A program made the translations under genes and the position numbers. The notes below the pieces were generated by a model, which worked only from the letters and a program-made list of their open reading frames with translations, ran no database searches and was not told where the DNA came from. This document shows, in pieces, positions 34,259-46,200 of a stretch of 64,000 bases of DNA. The stretch's first letter is position 1. The number at the start of each line of letters is the position of its first letter. The DNA lies in contig JARKIF010000002.1 of NCBI GenBank assembly GCA_029378245.1, positions 434,001 through 498,000 on the forward strand, written 5' to 3'. The stretch is from Roridomyces roridus. Lineage: Eukaryota; Basidiomycota; Agaricomycetes; Agaricales; Mycenaceae.

Positions 34259-35516
34259 TAGTGCTGCCGGGAGCTGAGGTCGAGCTGACCTCGAGTTGAT
34301 ACGCGAACCGAGCTTCACACAGCTCGAGTTGATGGAGCATCAACTCGAGGTGCCTAGAGCTGCCTGTCTCTTTTAGGAAGTTATCACCGCCAGATGTCCG
34401 ATGACAGCGATTTCGTGCCCTCCGCCTCCTCTCTGAACGGGTTCTCGACTTGGATATGGAGCTGCAGGACTGGAGGAAGGCTGCAACGCCTGTTGTCACT
34501 CTAGCTCAACGGTACAATAGACTTGAATAGAATTACATTTTCTTCGTACAAGCTACTCTTGTGACTGAGGAGAAGGTGCATTGTAAGCTGCATTAACCAT
34601 CGCATCCCAGTCCCCAACCCTGCCCGAATTAAGCAACTCATCCACTGTCTCCTCGGGAACGTCGAGGACGTCGAGCTCCTCGGGGGTGCACCATAAACTG
34701 CGGGCGCAGAGGTATCCGAGCGCCGGCGGTTGCTGGGTTGCTCATTCTCGGACCCGGACGGCAGCGGTGGTGGGTCCTTGCGCTTTCGCGACCTGGACGT
34801 GCTCGTAGAGTTCGTAGAGTTTGTGAGAGGGGTCTCGGGGACGAATGTACTGGCAAAGGAATTGCGAAAGTCGAGGTTTGTGTACGCTGGATTAAACACT
34901 GGCTGCGGCAGCGGTAAAGTGAAGGCTGGTGGCGGCGGCGGCGGTGGCCAGTAGTGGGGACTGGGGCTATGGAAGGGCGCGTAGTATTGTTGAGGGCGTT
35001 GCGGAGTCTGCAGGTGGCAAATGCAGCTATTCGGAGGGTGACCGCACTGACACAGCGGAGACGTCATGCGCGCGACGAGGGAAGGGGAATAGTGTAATTG
35101 CGAGTAGTCTACCACATCTTATACGTCCCGAGCGTAAAAAACTACGCGTACCTGGGCTCTGAGCACCTCGATCCGCATGCATCTGCATCCCGAGTCCCGC
35201 CAAACCTGCAGCGTTGCCGTGCGCATTATTACTGGTCGTCAAGGTTTGAGTAGCCCCGTCGGGAGTGGTCAGCGGCCAGGTACTGAGTGGGGCGACGCCG
35301 GAGAGAACGATGAGGACGGTGTGAGGGAGGAAGGCAAGTTGTGTGGGCACGCCGAATGACGTCGCGCATTTCCACGATCATCATCGGTGGGGCCGAAAGT
35401 GGGTGATAGCAACAGAGGCAGCTCGGAGGTGAGCCGAGTCGAGGTACCTGATATGGCAACTCCATCAGTCGAGCTGAAACTTGGGGTCGAGCCAGCTCCA
35501 GCTCCCGGCAGCACTA
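34259..35516. mobile_element. hAT-like non-autonomous element, left-arm copy
   Basis: The 1258-bp element has terminal inverted repeats starting TAGTGCTGCCGGGAGCTG and is flanked by a perfect 8-bp direct repeat, GCTTGTAC (34251-34258 and 35517-35524). An 8-bp duplication with TAGTG/CAGTG-type ends is the hallmark of the hAT superfamily. Subterminal copies of a CTCGAGTTGA motif lie near the left end. No hAT transposase catalytic region or dimerisation domain is inside, only the Pro-rich ORF at 34501-35067. The flanking DNA is itself full of AAGCTTGTGAGC-type repeats, so the element landed inside an older repeat. Confidence 0.85.
34501..35067 (-). pseudogene. Pro-rich ORF carried by the hAT-like element (left copy)
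   Basis: The frame begins MTSPLCQCGHPPNSCICHLQ, with closely spaced Cys and His, then has a run of Pro (34930-34950) and a basic Ser/Arg part, SRSRKRKDPPPLPSGSENE. At a run of C residues near 34682-34686 the frame should shift: the next frame reads EELDVLDVPEETVDELLNSG and RVGDWDAMVNAAYNAPSPQS, which looks like genuine protein ending at a stop, whereas the ORF frame turns to Ser/Thr-rich nonsense. It could be the N-terminal part of a former transposase gene or a captured host exon. Identical lesion in both arms. Confidence 0.4.
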
Positions 35517-36471
35517 GCTTGTACAAGCTCATTCAAGCTCACAAGCTTCTGCCAAATCGCCGCAAGCTCACAAGCTCACAAGCCAGGTCCTGAAATCCAC
35601 AAGGTCTGCCGTTTGACTCCTGGAAAGTGCAAATTTTTATTTATTCTTGGCCGCTCCTGCATTTACCTTTGTGCTCAGTGGACTCAAGGGCTGTCCTGCT
35701 GTTTAAAGAATTATTTCTGAGCTGAATTTTGGTTTTTTCAGATGCATTGTTCATTGGAATCGAGCTTGCGAGCTTGTGCGGCAAGCTGCCAAGCCCCACA
35801 AGTCCACAAGATGATTGTCAAAACACTGATGGGCGCGGTTGCCAACAGACCAACAACAGACTACTTATATTCATGGAGGTTACCGTGACGGAGCAATAGT
35901 CTGTCCAGAGAGACTAACAGAACATTGGATCAAGAGGTGACCATCCTCAAACCTTCCTTGAAAAAGTCTCCACAGAAACTAGGACTGATGAGCCCCATAT
36001 GTAAAATCACGTGATTGATGCCTGCAGAACGTGACTTCGACATCAAAAATTCGGTAGGGTAGGTAGGGTTGTAGGATGTTGGTCAAGGTTGAAACCACAA
36101 GTAGCTCTCCGGCTCGGTTCCAAACTCTCAAGACCTGAGCTAGTCAAGCTTCCGATGCAAGCAGTCATTCATCATCACGTGAATTATCTATGTATGGTGA
36201 TGTATTGAACACCCTTGGGCATGTTTTGAGCTGATCCCTTCCATGAATCTGTAGATATGGTGCGTGAGATCAATTGCACACCAAAGGATATGAGCACGGA
36301 GCAAGGAGATGTTCACTCAAGTCTTTGCACAACGAGCCATCATGATTTGATCGGACAGGCACATTTGACAGGCGCCGACCTTGCAGGGACAATTCCTCTC
36401 TCAATTGCGGCTCAATTGCTCAGCCACTGGCCTCCAAGGATTCCTGGGAGGAGTCCGCTCGATGAATGTCA

Positions 36472-36708
36472 GGTGTTTTTGACAGATTTGGCACGATGAT
36501 TCATCTGCAACGGAGGACAGAGCCATCAAATGCTGGATCTTTGACATAACTCGTGTAATTCCAGTCTCCACAGGCCTCCAGAAAATCCAGATTTATTTCT
36601 ACATACTCTTTACAGGTAGATCTATAATTTGGCTGAGGAGATTTGGCTCAATGTACTTATCTGGTTCCTCCGTTACAGACAAATCTTCGTGAGTCTGTCA
36701 AAAACATG
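36472..36708. mobile_element. MITE-like inverted repeat, left-arm copy
   Basis: About 240 bp bounded by imperfect inverted repeats of some 45 bp, each with TGTTTTTGACAGA near the tip and AACGGAGGA inside. There is no coding capacity. No convincing target duplication was found, so the family is not assigned. Confidence 0.5.
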
Positions 36709-36918
36709 CCACTTTTGTCGAGGGTGGATGGGCGTACCTTACTATCCTATGGATGTCAATTGCTTCAGACCAATAAAAGATTCATGAGGTTGCGGAGGAG
36801 GGATTATTCTGTGTATGCCATATGATGAGAACACGACTCGGCATCAATGCCGACAGCCGGATTTGTAGCCATCAATATGGCGGATCAATTAATATTGATG
36901 CGGTCGTTGCATTTCTCG

Positions 36919-36970
36919 GCCATCAATCAAGAGATGTGTGATCTCATCACATCTTGATCCCATTGATGGC
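36919..36970. repeat. Perfect-stem hairpin next to the inner end of the left arm
   Basis: GCCATCAAT and ATTGATGGC face each other across a second pair, AGATGTG and CACATCT, giving a near-perfect 52-bp palindrome 11 bp from the inner border of the identical arm. Several further copies of CATCAAT and ATTGATG lie just outward (36840-36905). Confidence 0.6.
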
Positions 36971-36981
36971 GAGGCTGAGGG

Positions 36982-37580
36982 CCGTAGTCCGTATCTCGTA
37001 TTTGGCGCACCAGCAGTAGACAGAAATCAAACCCTGGCAATTGGACTTAGCAGTGGTTCCAGAATATTTTTGTGATCAATCAAGATTACTTACCTGGGGT
37101 TTCGAGCCATTCCCCACGATATTCAATTTGAGTGATTCTACTGCAAAGCTCTTCCCCGTTTCCATCTTACCCCGACCAATCATGTTCAATAATCAATTGT
37201 GCACGGACCGTTGAAAGTGGGAGACGGGAGAGGCTGAGCTTGAGAGGGATGGAATCAATAATTTGGACTAGGAGGTTGTCTGCGGCCAGGCTCTGGCAGC
37301 GGCACGGGCCTGGCAGTTCTTCCTCCGAGTCCACAGCCTTCACCATGCCGTGTTCTAAAACCGGTGCTTTCCGTGTTTGCGTACGACGTGGTGAACTGAC
37401 TGCGCAGTTGAGAAAGGCCTCGTAAAGAAATTGAACCCCGCCTTGCATTTTACCGCTGGAGCCTGGGCCTGAAGTCGTGAGACGGAGGGGTTACATGATG
37501 GCCGAGTGATGCCAGTATAATTAGAAGTATTCGCAGACCTGTCTCTGCCCTCTGCCCCGTCCACCCAAGGTGTTCTACAA
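36982..37580. other. Loop of inverted repeat 2, left part: no gene recognised
   Basis: Unique to the loop between the arms. Only short random frames were seen. It should include the promoter of GNAT-like copy B. Confidence 0.3.
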
Positions 37581-38568
37581 ATGGGCAACATTTTGACCAC
37601 TGCATGGTTTGCCCAGCACTCGGGCAATCAGCTCACGAGCAGGTAAGTATGTGCATCACCTGGTGGGCCTTTTCAACTGAGCACTGCCATTGGCCGCCGT
37701 TGTCCAGCACGCCCTCGGCAACCGGGTTGGCACCGAGTGGGCCCTATTCATCCATTCCCGAGAATCTAAAGCGCTTCGATGTCTCCCACGAGGGGAAGCG
37801 GGAGTCGATGGTCCATGGGATCATGGTGAGCCCTCAGCCGAGAACAACGATGATGATGAGCTATTGATTGACTCCGAACGGCGACAGAAGAGTTTCCAGT
37901 TGGGTGTACGGCGAAGGGATATCCAGGTCGGCGAGTTACTCGCTGGCTATATGCGAATCCACGTCGTCGACCTGGTCAAAATGCGGGAAAATGCGCATAG
38001 CGACCCGGAGAGTGAAGCTGCGGTGAGTCTCCATTTACATCACTGGTTCACCACTTAACAGAGTCCTTTGAGCAGGTGAGCAAGCTCTTCATCTTGTTCT
38101 GGAAGACCAAGAGCATCTCTCCCCTCTTACACAAGCAGACCAAAGAGCGGTTCTGGGTCAACGGCCAGTCCGGAAATGGCTGTTGGCTCCCTCGCAGGGA
38201 CTTCTGGCACGGCAAAGCCATTTTTATTGAGTTTTTGCACGTCGCCATTGAAGGCTGGCGGAAGGAACTGACGTGGCTTGGTTCCAAATTATTTGAATAC
38301 GAGCCAACTGCAAGCTTCATCTTTGTGGAGTGCAAGATGGCGGGGGAGGTTGATGCTTGCCGCGAGGTGCGTCTTATTCAGTTCCAATCCGGTACTTGGA
38401 ATCTTATATCTACGCTCACAGGTCGGCTTCAGGCGCGTGGCTAATTCCGCGCTCTTCTGCCTCGCGAAGGATGCGAGTCACATATCGCACACCGTTGCGG
38501 CCAACAATGACGCGCCCTTCGAGACGCAGCCCATCCGTATCCCTCGTCGTAAATCCCCCCAGTTTTAA
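37581..38568 (+). CDS. GNAT-fold protein without acetyl-CoA loop, copy B
   Basis: Five exons: MGNILTTAWFAQHSGNQLTS / STPSATGLAPSGPYSSIPEN, LKRFDVSHEGKRESM / KSFQLGVRRRDIQVGELLAG, YMRIHVVDLVKMREN / VSKLFILFWKTKSISPLLHK, WLPRRDFWHGKAIFIEFLHV, AIEGWRKELTWLGSKLFEYE / VGFRRVANSALFCLAKDASH..., ending RIPRRKSPQF. All junctions are GT-AG and in phase. It is the third paralog of the copies in the two arms and lies in the loop in the same orientation as copy A. Like copy A it has GWRKELTWL where a GNAT enzyme has its R-G-K-G-V-G loop. Frame and splice sites are intact despite clear divergence, which argues for a selected, non-acetylating role. Confidence 0.65.
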
Positions 38569-38752
38569 ATGGAAAAGTCGAATATTTGTCAAGCGGAGGA
38601 ACAGAAACAGTAGTGTATGATGTACTGAACGGCCTTGCCAATCCCCTCCCAATGCCATCCCTTCGACGTCTGACTTCACCATCCTGGAAAAGGTGTTAGA
38701 CATGATCATGCAGAAAGCATGATATTTCCTACGCACCGCCTTCATCCCCGCC

Positions 38753-39039
38753 TTATGTCCACCGTTTGTCGCCCCGAATATATGAGCACAGATGCAGTGT
38801 TTCGTTCAGAGACAGTTTGAGCGACGAGGCAAGCCATCTTGCCTGCAGTGATTCCGGGGTTGAGCCAGAGTGTGTCAGACCGGCGTAGTCGTCCTCGTCG
38901 TCAGAACGGGCTGTAAGACAAGCAAATTATTTCAAGTTTAATTGACGCCACATGCGCACGGTGGGAACACACCGTCGGAATCGTCCCGGTCGGGGTCTTG
39001 GGGAGGTGGTGAATCAGGAGCGGGGGAGTTGCTTGACAT
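38753..39039 (-). CDS. Small acidic protein, two exons, tail-to-tail with GNAT-like copy B
   Basis: Exon 1 (38973-39039) reads MSSNSPAPDSPPPQDPDRDD; after an intron of about 60 bp exon 2 reads ARSDDEDDYAGLTHSGSTPE, SLQARWLASSLKLSLNETLH and ends GDKRWT. The splice keeps one acidic, Ser/Pro-rich frame of about 80 residues. It could be the 3' part of a longer gene with exons up to about 39490, where a frame MESVSQSIPARTNIIRNSD is followed by typical intron ends, but I could not join it in phase. A second copy of the ARWLASSLKLSLNE segment sits on the plus strand at 40527-40568, right at the arm border. Function unknown. Confidence 0.35.
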
Positions 39040-40568
39040 GTTGATTGGAAATCAACGGAGAAGAATCAGTCCGGAAGACGTTGACGACATTGTCACTCAC
39101 CGTTGAGAGAGATATCAGACACCACACTTGAGCTGATCTGCTCCAGGAGCATGGGCACTGAATAGGATGAGCAAAGCGGCGACTTCGTGCGGTAAAGCAC
39201 GTTACACGGCACCAGGAGTCTGAGCAGAGCCTTTGGCGGAGGAATTTCAAGGATCTGTGGTGAGCAGACTAAAAAGCGACAGTTGAGAGCGCCAGAAAGT
39301 GAACTTGGAAGGCGACTCACCAGGGGTGTCCATTCCGTCGTAATCCGAGAGAAGCTCGATAACTCCCCGGTCGCTATTGCGAATAATGTTGGTCCGGGCG
39401 GGGATGGACTGAGAAACAGACTCCATCTTGAAGGTTATAACATTTGCGACGGTCTCGGACGTGTCAATATCGCATTTAACACGTCGAGGCACCGGGCGCG
39501 ATAAGGGGTGTTATCACGCGCACAAGCCCGATCCGCGAGAAATCCCCATGGTGCCGAGACATCAATCCACGCTGTATCGAGTCCCTCTCGATGTATCCCG
39601 GCGTGTACATCTATCAGAGAGTCAGCGGAGGACCGCGGGGCGTCTGACACGTCACTCACGTATTCCGGGAACCCTCTGATAGCACGCAAAGCACTCCGAC
39701 GGCGCATGGGTTGCTCTGCGTGCTGTATACAATGGGGAAGGTGGCGGCGGCGGACGATGGTGGCAGAGGGGGAAATTGCAGCGCTACACCCGGGTCCCTA
39801 CATAATTGGCAATTGCCGACTACGGTAAGCGAGTGCGGGGGTACAGATATCGCACCAGAACCAGCGAGGTAAGTACTAATCACGGCGGACCAGAGGGAAA
39901 GATTGCGACAAAGATCGCAGGGAAGGAAGGAAGATGGCGGCAGAGAACAAGTCATTTCACAGTCACGAGGTTGCGGCGATCACGGCCGAGGATCTGTCAT
40001 ACTGCTCTTTGCTTCGCCCACACTCATCCGTTCAACATCTGTTGCTCCTGCCTGGTGTGTACGCTCAGAAGATACTTCTCTGGTTCGTAAAATGGTGACA
40101 TCCTTGCATTGAAGGCCTCAAGATGCCCAGGCGCCGAAGAGTGGCGCATCCCAGAAGCAGCGGCACCTAGTAAAAAGGCGAGCGCCGCGGCCAAGGAGGA
40201 GCGGGGCAAGGAGACCATCAACACCTCTTCCGCGACCCAACACTCCAATACTTGCATTCTTGCTCTCGATCACAGGTCAAGCATTCCGTCCTGCGTACGC
40301 TCCGCTCGCTTATCGACAATCCCAGCCCCATAGGCCCCAGCGACATAATCTCGAAGTTTTGGGGAATCCTTGACCGGACGTCGACGCCAGCCACCGCGGC
40401 TCACCAGCGCTTCCAAGGTCCCGTGCATACCGGGACATTCGCAGTCTTCCCATATTCCTACTCGGACCGGGATCGCCATCGGCTTCTGTCACTGCACAAA
40501 CTCCGTCCTATTCTGACGCGTTGAAGGCAAGGTGGCTTGCCTCGTCGCTAAAACTGTCTCTGAACGAA
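39040..40568. other. Loop of inverted repeat 2, right part: fragments only
   Basis: Short frames on both strands, no assured gene. The last 130 bases (40440-40568) resemble 46150-46290 and 30870-30990 in the arms, and also 38790-38860 inverted, so this end of the loop is a further rearranged copy of the module that follows each GNAT-like gene. Confidence 0.3.
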
Positions 40569-40579
40569 CCCTCAGCCTC

Positions 40580-40631
40580 GCCATCAATGGGATCAAGATG
40601 TGATGAGATCACACATCTCTTGATTGATGGC
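40580..40631. repeat. Hairpin next to the inner end of the right arm
   Basis: Exact mirror copy of the palindrome at 36919-36970, again 11 bp from the inner border of the identical arm. Confidence 0.6.
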
Positions 40632-40841
40632 CGAGAAATGCAACGACCGCATCAATATTAATTGATCCGCCATATTGATGGCTACAAATCCGGCTGTCGG
40701 CATTGATGCCGAGTCGTGTTCTCATCATATGGCATACACAGAATAATCCCTCCTCCGCAACCTCATGAATCTTTTATTGGTCTGAAGCAATTGACATCCA
40801 TAGGATAGTAAGGTACGCCCATCCACCCTCGACAAAAGTGG

Positions 40842-41078
40842 CATGTTTTTGACAGACTCACGAAGATTTGTCTGTAACGGAGGAACCAGATAAGTACATT
40901 GAGCCAAATCTCCTCAGCCAAATTATAGATCTACCTGTAAAGAGTATGTAGAAATAAATCTGGATTTTCTGGAGGCCTGTGGAGACTGGAATTACACGAG
41001 TTATGTCAAAGATCCAGCATTTGATGGCTCTGTCCTCCGTTGCAGATGAATCATCGTGCCAAATCTGTCAAAAACACC
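40842..41078. mobile_element. MITE-like inverted repeat, right-arm copy
   Basis: Mirror copy of 36472-36708. Same termini, no coding capacity. Confidence 0.5.
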
Positions 41079-42033
41079 TGACATTCATCGAGCGGACTCC
41101 TCCCAGGAATCCTTGGAGGCCAGTGGCTGAGCAATTGAGCCGCAATTGAGAGAGGAATTGTCCCTGCAAGGTCGGCGCCTGTCAAATGTGCCTGTCCGAT
41201 CAAATCATGATGGCTCGTTGTGCAAAGACTTGAGTGAACATCTCCTTGCTCCGTGCTCATATCCTTTGGTGTGCAATTGATCTCACGCACCATATCTACA
41301 GATTCATGGAAGGGATCAGCTCAAAACATGCCCAAGGGTGTTCAATACATCACCATACATAGATAATTCACGTGATGATGAATGACTGCTTGCATCGGAA
41401 GCTTGACTAGCTCAGGTCTTGAGAGTTTGGAACCGAGCCGGAGAGCTACTTGTGGTTTCAACCTTGACCAACATCCTACAACCCTACCTACCCTACCGAA
41501 TTTTTGATGTCGAAGTCACGTTCTGCAGGCATCAATCACGTGATTTTACATATGGGGCTCATCAGTCCTAGTTTCTGTGGAGACTTTTTCAAGGAAGGTT
41601 TGAGGATGGTCACCTCTTGATCCAATGTTCTGTTAGTCTCTCTGGACAGACTATTGCTCCGTCACGGTAACCTCCATGAATATAAGTAGTCTGTTGTTGG
41701 TCTGTTGGCAACCGCGCCCATCAGTGTTTTGACGATCATCTTGTGGACTTGTGGGGCTTGGCAGCTTGCCGCACAAGCTCGCAAGCTCGATTCCAATGAA
41801 CAATGCATCTGAAAAAACCAAAATTCAGCTCAGAAATAATTCTTTAAACAGCAGGACAGCCCTTGAGTCCACTGAGCACAAAGGTAAATGCAGGAGCGGC
41901 CAAGAATAAATAAAAATTTGCACTTTCCAGGAGTCAAACGGCAGACCTTGTGGATTTCAGGACCTGGCTTGTGAGCTTGTGAGCTTGCGGCGATTTGGCA
42001 GAAGCTTGTGAGCTTGAATGAGCTTGTACAAGC

Positions 42034-43291
42034 TAGTGCTGCCGGGAGCTGGAGCTGGCTCGACCCCAAGTTTCAGCTCGACTGATGGAGTTGCCATATC
42101 AGGTACCTCGACTCGGCTCACCTCCGAGCTGCCTCTGTTGCTATCACCCACTTTCGGCCCCACCGATGATGATCGTGGAAATGCGCGACGTCATTCGGCG
42201 TGCCCACACAACTTGCCTTCCTCCCTCACACCGTCCTCATCGTTCTCTCCGGCGTCGCCCCACTCAGTACCTGGCCGCTGACCACTCCCGACGGGGCTAC
42301 TCAAACCTTGACGACCAGTAATAATGCGCACGGCAACGCTGCAGGTTTGGCGGGACTCGGGATGCAGATGCATGCGGATCGAGGTGCTCAGAGCCCAGGT
42401 ACGCGTAGTTTTTTACGCTCGGGACGTATAAGATGTGGTAGACTACTCGCAATTACACTATTCCCCTTCCCTCGTCGCGCGCATGACGTCTCCGCTGTGT
42501 CAGTGCGGTCACCCTCCGAATAGCTGCATTTGCCACCTGCAGACTCCGCAACGCCCTCAACAATACTACGCGCCCTTCCATAGCCCCAGTCCCCACTACT
42601 GGCCACCGCCGCCGCCGCCACCAGCCTTCACTTTACCGCTGCCGCAGCCAGTGTTTAATCCAGCGTACACAAACCTCGACTTTCGCAATTCCTTTGCCAG
42701 TACATTCGTCCCCGAGACCCCTCTCACAAACTCTACGAACTCTACGAGCACGTCCAGGTCGCGAAAGCGCAAGGACCCACCACCGCTGCCGTCCGGGTCC
42801 GAGAATGAGCAACCCAGCAACCGCCGGCGCTCGGATACCTCTGCGCCCGCAGTTTATGGTGCACCCCCGAGGAGCTCGACGTCCTCGACGTTCCCGAGGA
42901 GACAGTGGATGAGTTGCTTAATTCGGGCAGGGTTGGGGACTGGGATGCGATGGTTAATGCAGCTTACAATGCACCTTCTCCTCAGTCACAAGAGTAGCTT
43001 GTACGAAGAAAATGTAATTCTATTCAAGTCTATTGTACCGTTGAGCTAGAGTGACAACAGGCGTTGCAGCCTTCCTCCAGTCCTGCAGCTCCATATCCAA
43101 GTCGAGAACCCGTTCAGAGAGGAGGCGGAGGGCACGAAATCGCTGTCATCGGACATCTGGCGGTGATAACTTCCTAAAAGAGACAGGCAGCTCTAGGCAC
43201 CTCGAGTTGATGCTCCATCAACTCGAGCTGTGTGAAGCTCGGTTCGCGTATCAACTCGAGGTCAGCTCGACCTCAGCTCCCGGCAGCACTA
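42034..43291. mobile_element. hAT-like non-autonomous element, right-arm copy
   Basis: Mirror copy of 34259-35516 with the same TAGTGCTGCC termini and the same 8-bp flanking repeat (GTACAAGC on this strand). It was duplicated with the arm and did not insert independently. Confidence 0.85.
42483..43049 (+). pseudogene. Pro-rich ORF carried by the hAT-like element (right copy)
   Basis: Same frame as at 34501-35067: CxCGHPPxSCxC start, proline run, basic Ser/Arg segment, then a frame break at the C run near 42864-42868. Downstream in the next frame EELDVLDVPEETVDELLNSG continues to a stop. Confidence 0.4.
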
Positions 43292-46200
43292 GTACAAGCT
43301 CACAAGTTTCATGTCAAAAGTCTGATGCCCTGATGATGATCTGTAAGCACCATTGTGAAAGCACTTTGTTGATCTCCCATTTTCTACGTGTCCAGACCTG
43401 TTTTCGTCGAATTTTGGGCAAGTTCAGGGTTCTATCTCAAGGTAGTTATCAGCCCGGCCGGCGGCTGCAAGGACGTGGAAAACGAGACCAACAGCAATGC
43501 CAAGAGATGAGGTTCCCACGTCAAACTCACGTGCTGAACAGGTATGTCCCTCAGTTTTTCAAGGTTCACGCAGGAAGGGAAGACAGATCTTTGGGGAGTC
43601 GAACCCAATATGCCTAAACTTCCGTCAAACGCGTCCGAAAGAGAATTTTGCGCGTCGGGAACATGTATTACAACCACCACTCAAAATGCATGTGCCATCC
43701 AAATGGGGTGATTATCTAATGATGCAACCCTCTTCATACGGGGCGTGATATAACCACCAGAGTCATGGCCTTCTCACATTAAATGCTCAATCACTCTCGA
43801 TTTCACAGTTCCACCCTTGCTTCCTCTGCAATACGGGAGCAAATCATCACCACAAATGTATTTATTGAATTGACATCTACGAAGATGAGCCCCAAATCAA
43901 ATAAACCACAAAGGGGAAGCCGGTGCCAAGCGCCGCGCGGATCGTAATGAGAGAGTCCGTATCGTGTGCATCCCGATGATTCATCTGTTCAATGTCCGCA
44001 CCCCTTCCCGTGATCGCGGCATGTTCAAGCAGGCACCCGAAGACGCTGCTGCCGGTGGTCGGCGGCTCGCCTGTTTCGCAGACCATGTATAGTTGCTGAT
44101 TTTGAGGCCGTTTGAGCATCATGCACTCACCATGGCACCGGATTTTTCACTTGAAAACTTGGCTCAAAACGGAGATGGCTACTCGTACTATGGCGGCATC
44201 AATAATGGTCGGTATCAGTAGCTCTGGCACTCACTTTAAGCCATGCAGATCCGGCCGAGTTGGAGACCTCACGCGCGAAGATTACTTGACTGCATGATGG
44301 AGAGAGGACGCACAATTGCCGATCAATGGAGGACGAATTCTAATGAGGACGATTCGGAGCAAGAGGGCATCAACTGAATGAAAACACTCACCCTCACGTA
44401 GCGGACCTCTCCAAATATAACTGTGTGCGCCTCGAACATATAAGATCAGTATACATCTCAAACGAGGAAGCCGGTTGCTGAGACCCTGCTCCGAGCGAGC
44501 GGAGGGTCCTGCTTTATGCAACAATTTCGATGTGGCGGCCGCCCACACACACGACGCACGTTCAGCATTCGATCTAAAGACAAGCCTCCGCGTCGAGCCG
44601 GAGAGTATGAGAAGGAAGTTCTCACCGGCAAAGTTATAATTACCGCAGGAGCCCAGAACAGCCTAGAGCGCACTGTACATTTGGAGTCGAGCCAGTCATT
44701 AGCTGACGCTGCTGGGATGTGAGCACCGTGAAGGGGAGCGCTCGCGGGGAGTGGTGGGGCAGCGAATTGGATGATGGTGCTAAAGAAAGATCTTTTGATG
44801 GCGCATCAGCAAGAACCTAGAGGCTCGAATGTCCCGCCTTCCACAGATTGCAAGTCGTACATTGTTCTTCGAGAGCCCACTCTTCATTTTTCGTGTACGG
44901 ATCGGTAGGTACGGCACCGCCGGCACCGCTGTTCGCCCCGCTCCTGCTGCGCGCCCGAGCGACCCGCACCACATCTCTGTCCATCAACAGCTCGGATACC
45001 TCGACGCCACTCCCTCCCTTGTTTCTTGTTTGGAGCCCGGACGTGATACTCCTCCCATATGCTGGAGCCTGCATTATACTATTTAGCAAGTGACGGTAAA
45101 GGATTCGGTCAGGGAAACGGGCTTACCGGCTGCAACTAGGGAAGCGGAGGGGCGAGAAAGAGCGCTTGTCGGATCTTGCACCCGTTCAGAAGTTAAGAAC
45201 AAGAGAGGGATGGTGAAACACTTACCGGCTGTCGACGCAGGGTAGACACAAGTTTGCGAGGACGGGAAGCTACTGGTTAAGGCACGCCAAGGGATAACTC
45301 CGACTTTTCTTGTTATCAGTCATATAGTCGCACGATGATGAAGTCGCCGGGTTATGGGGTGCTCCTCTGCGCGCACGGGCCCCCACGTCAGGTGTCGAGC
45401 CATCGTGAGGAATCTACGCATTGGCTGAGCGGCGGTCGACTTGGCGGTGTTGATAGAAGAGCTGTGATGACCAGGACGCGAGCGAAAGGCGAGAGTGGGT
45501 GAGGGTGGCGTTGGGAGGTCGCAGGGCGAAGGGCGCGGCAAAGAGAAAAATGGTGAGGTGGAGGATGGCGAGGGCGAGGGCGAGCCGGCGTGAAATGGAG
45601 TGGGTCATGGCGAGGGCAGAGCGCAACGGCAAAGATGGCCTGTGTAAGATCATGGTCGGCGTCAGACGCGGGTGATTTCGAGATCAAGGGGTGTTGATGA
45701 ATCCACGGGGAATCCAAAACGGCGGGATGGCCAGCGCGAACTACAGCAAACTCGCAGTGGATCAGTGGGAGCTCCGGTAACCTCCGTCGCGGGCGACATC
45801 GGGAGGCGAGAAACGAAGGGACGGCAGTAGAGATTCAGAAGGGCGTAGTCGGTGGACGTGGACGTGCGGTGGGAAAACATCGAGGATGGCAGCCAATGCC
45901 ACGGTATGCTGTAAGGATGCCGAGGCCGGCGTGTCGCACAGAGCGTTACAGGTGGGAACTGGTTTGGAACTGGTGCCTACGACGGGCGCGACGGTGGCGG
46001 CGTAGAAACAGAGGGCAACGACAGGCGCAAGATTTTTTATCTAGGCCCATGAGTGTGGGCAAAGTGTAGGTGCAGAGGAAGAGGTAGAGAAAGAGTTTTT
46101 GTTCTTCCCGATTTGGACAAAATCCGTCCTGCTCCGCCAGCTATATCAACGTAAGTACTCGGATCGGCATCGCCTTCGGTCTCTGTCACTAGCCCAAATC

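Larger units (their letters stand above)
26810..36981 (+). repeat. Left arm of inverted repeat 2 (centre 38,775)
   Basis: Positions here map to the minus strand at 77550 minus the coordinate. From 32129 to 36981 all ORFs recur with identical translation and length, and the coordinate sum stays exactly 77550, so there are no indels. Outward from 32129 substitutions appear at once, then indels and large deletions, but homology continues to about 26810. Contents: decayed gene, HAD phosphatase, GNAT-like copy A, non-coding sequence, hAT-like element, MITE and hairpin. Confidence 0.9.

Noticed and set aside
35130..35350. Minus-strand frame with a signal-peptide-like start (MPTQLAFLPHTVLIVLSG)
   Set aside because: It could be spliced to the Pro-rich frame of the hAT-like element, but the join is arbitrary and the rest shows no conservation.
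34228..35828. Outer element with TTTTGACA ends enclosing the hAT-like element
   Set aside because: Ends match over too few bases and no target duplication was found; only the nested hAT-like element is supported.
36053..36078. Telomere-like GGTAGGGTAGGTAGGG repeats
   Set aside because: Only about four irregular units, inside a duplicated arm; too short to claim an interstitial telomere.
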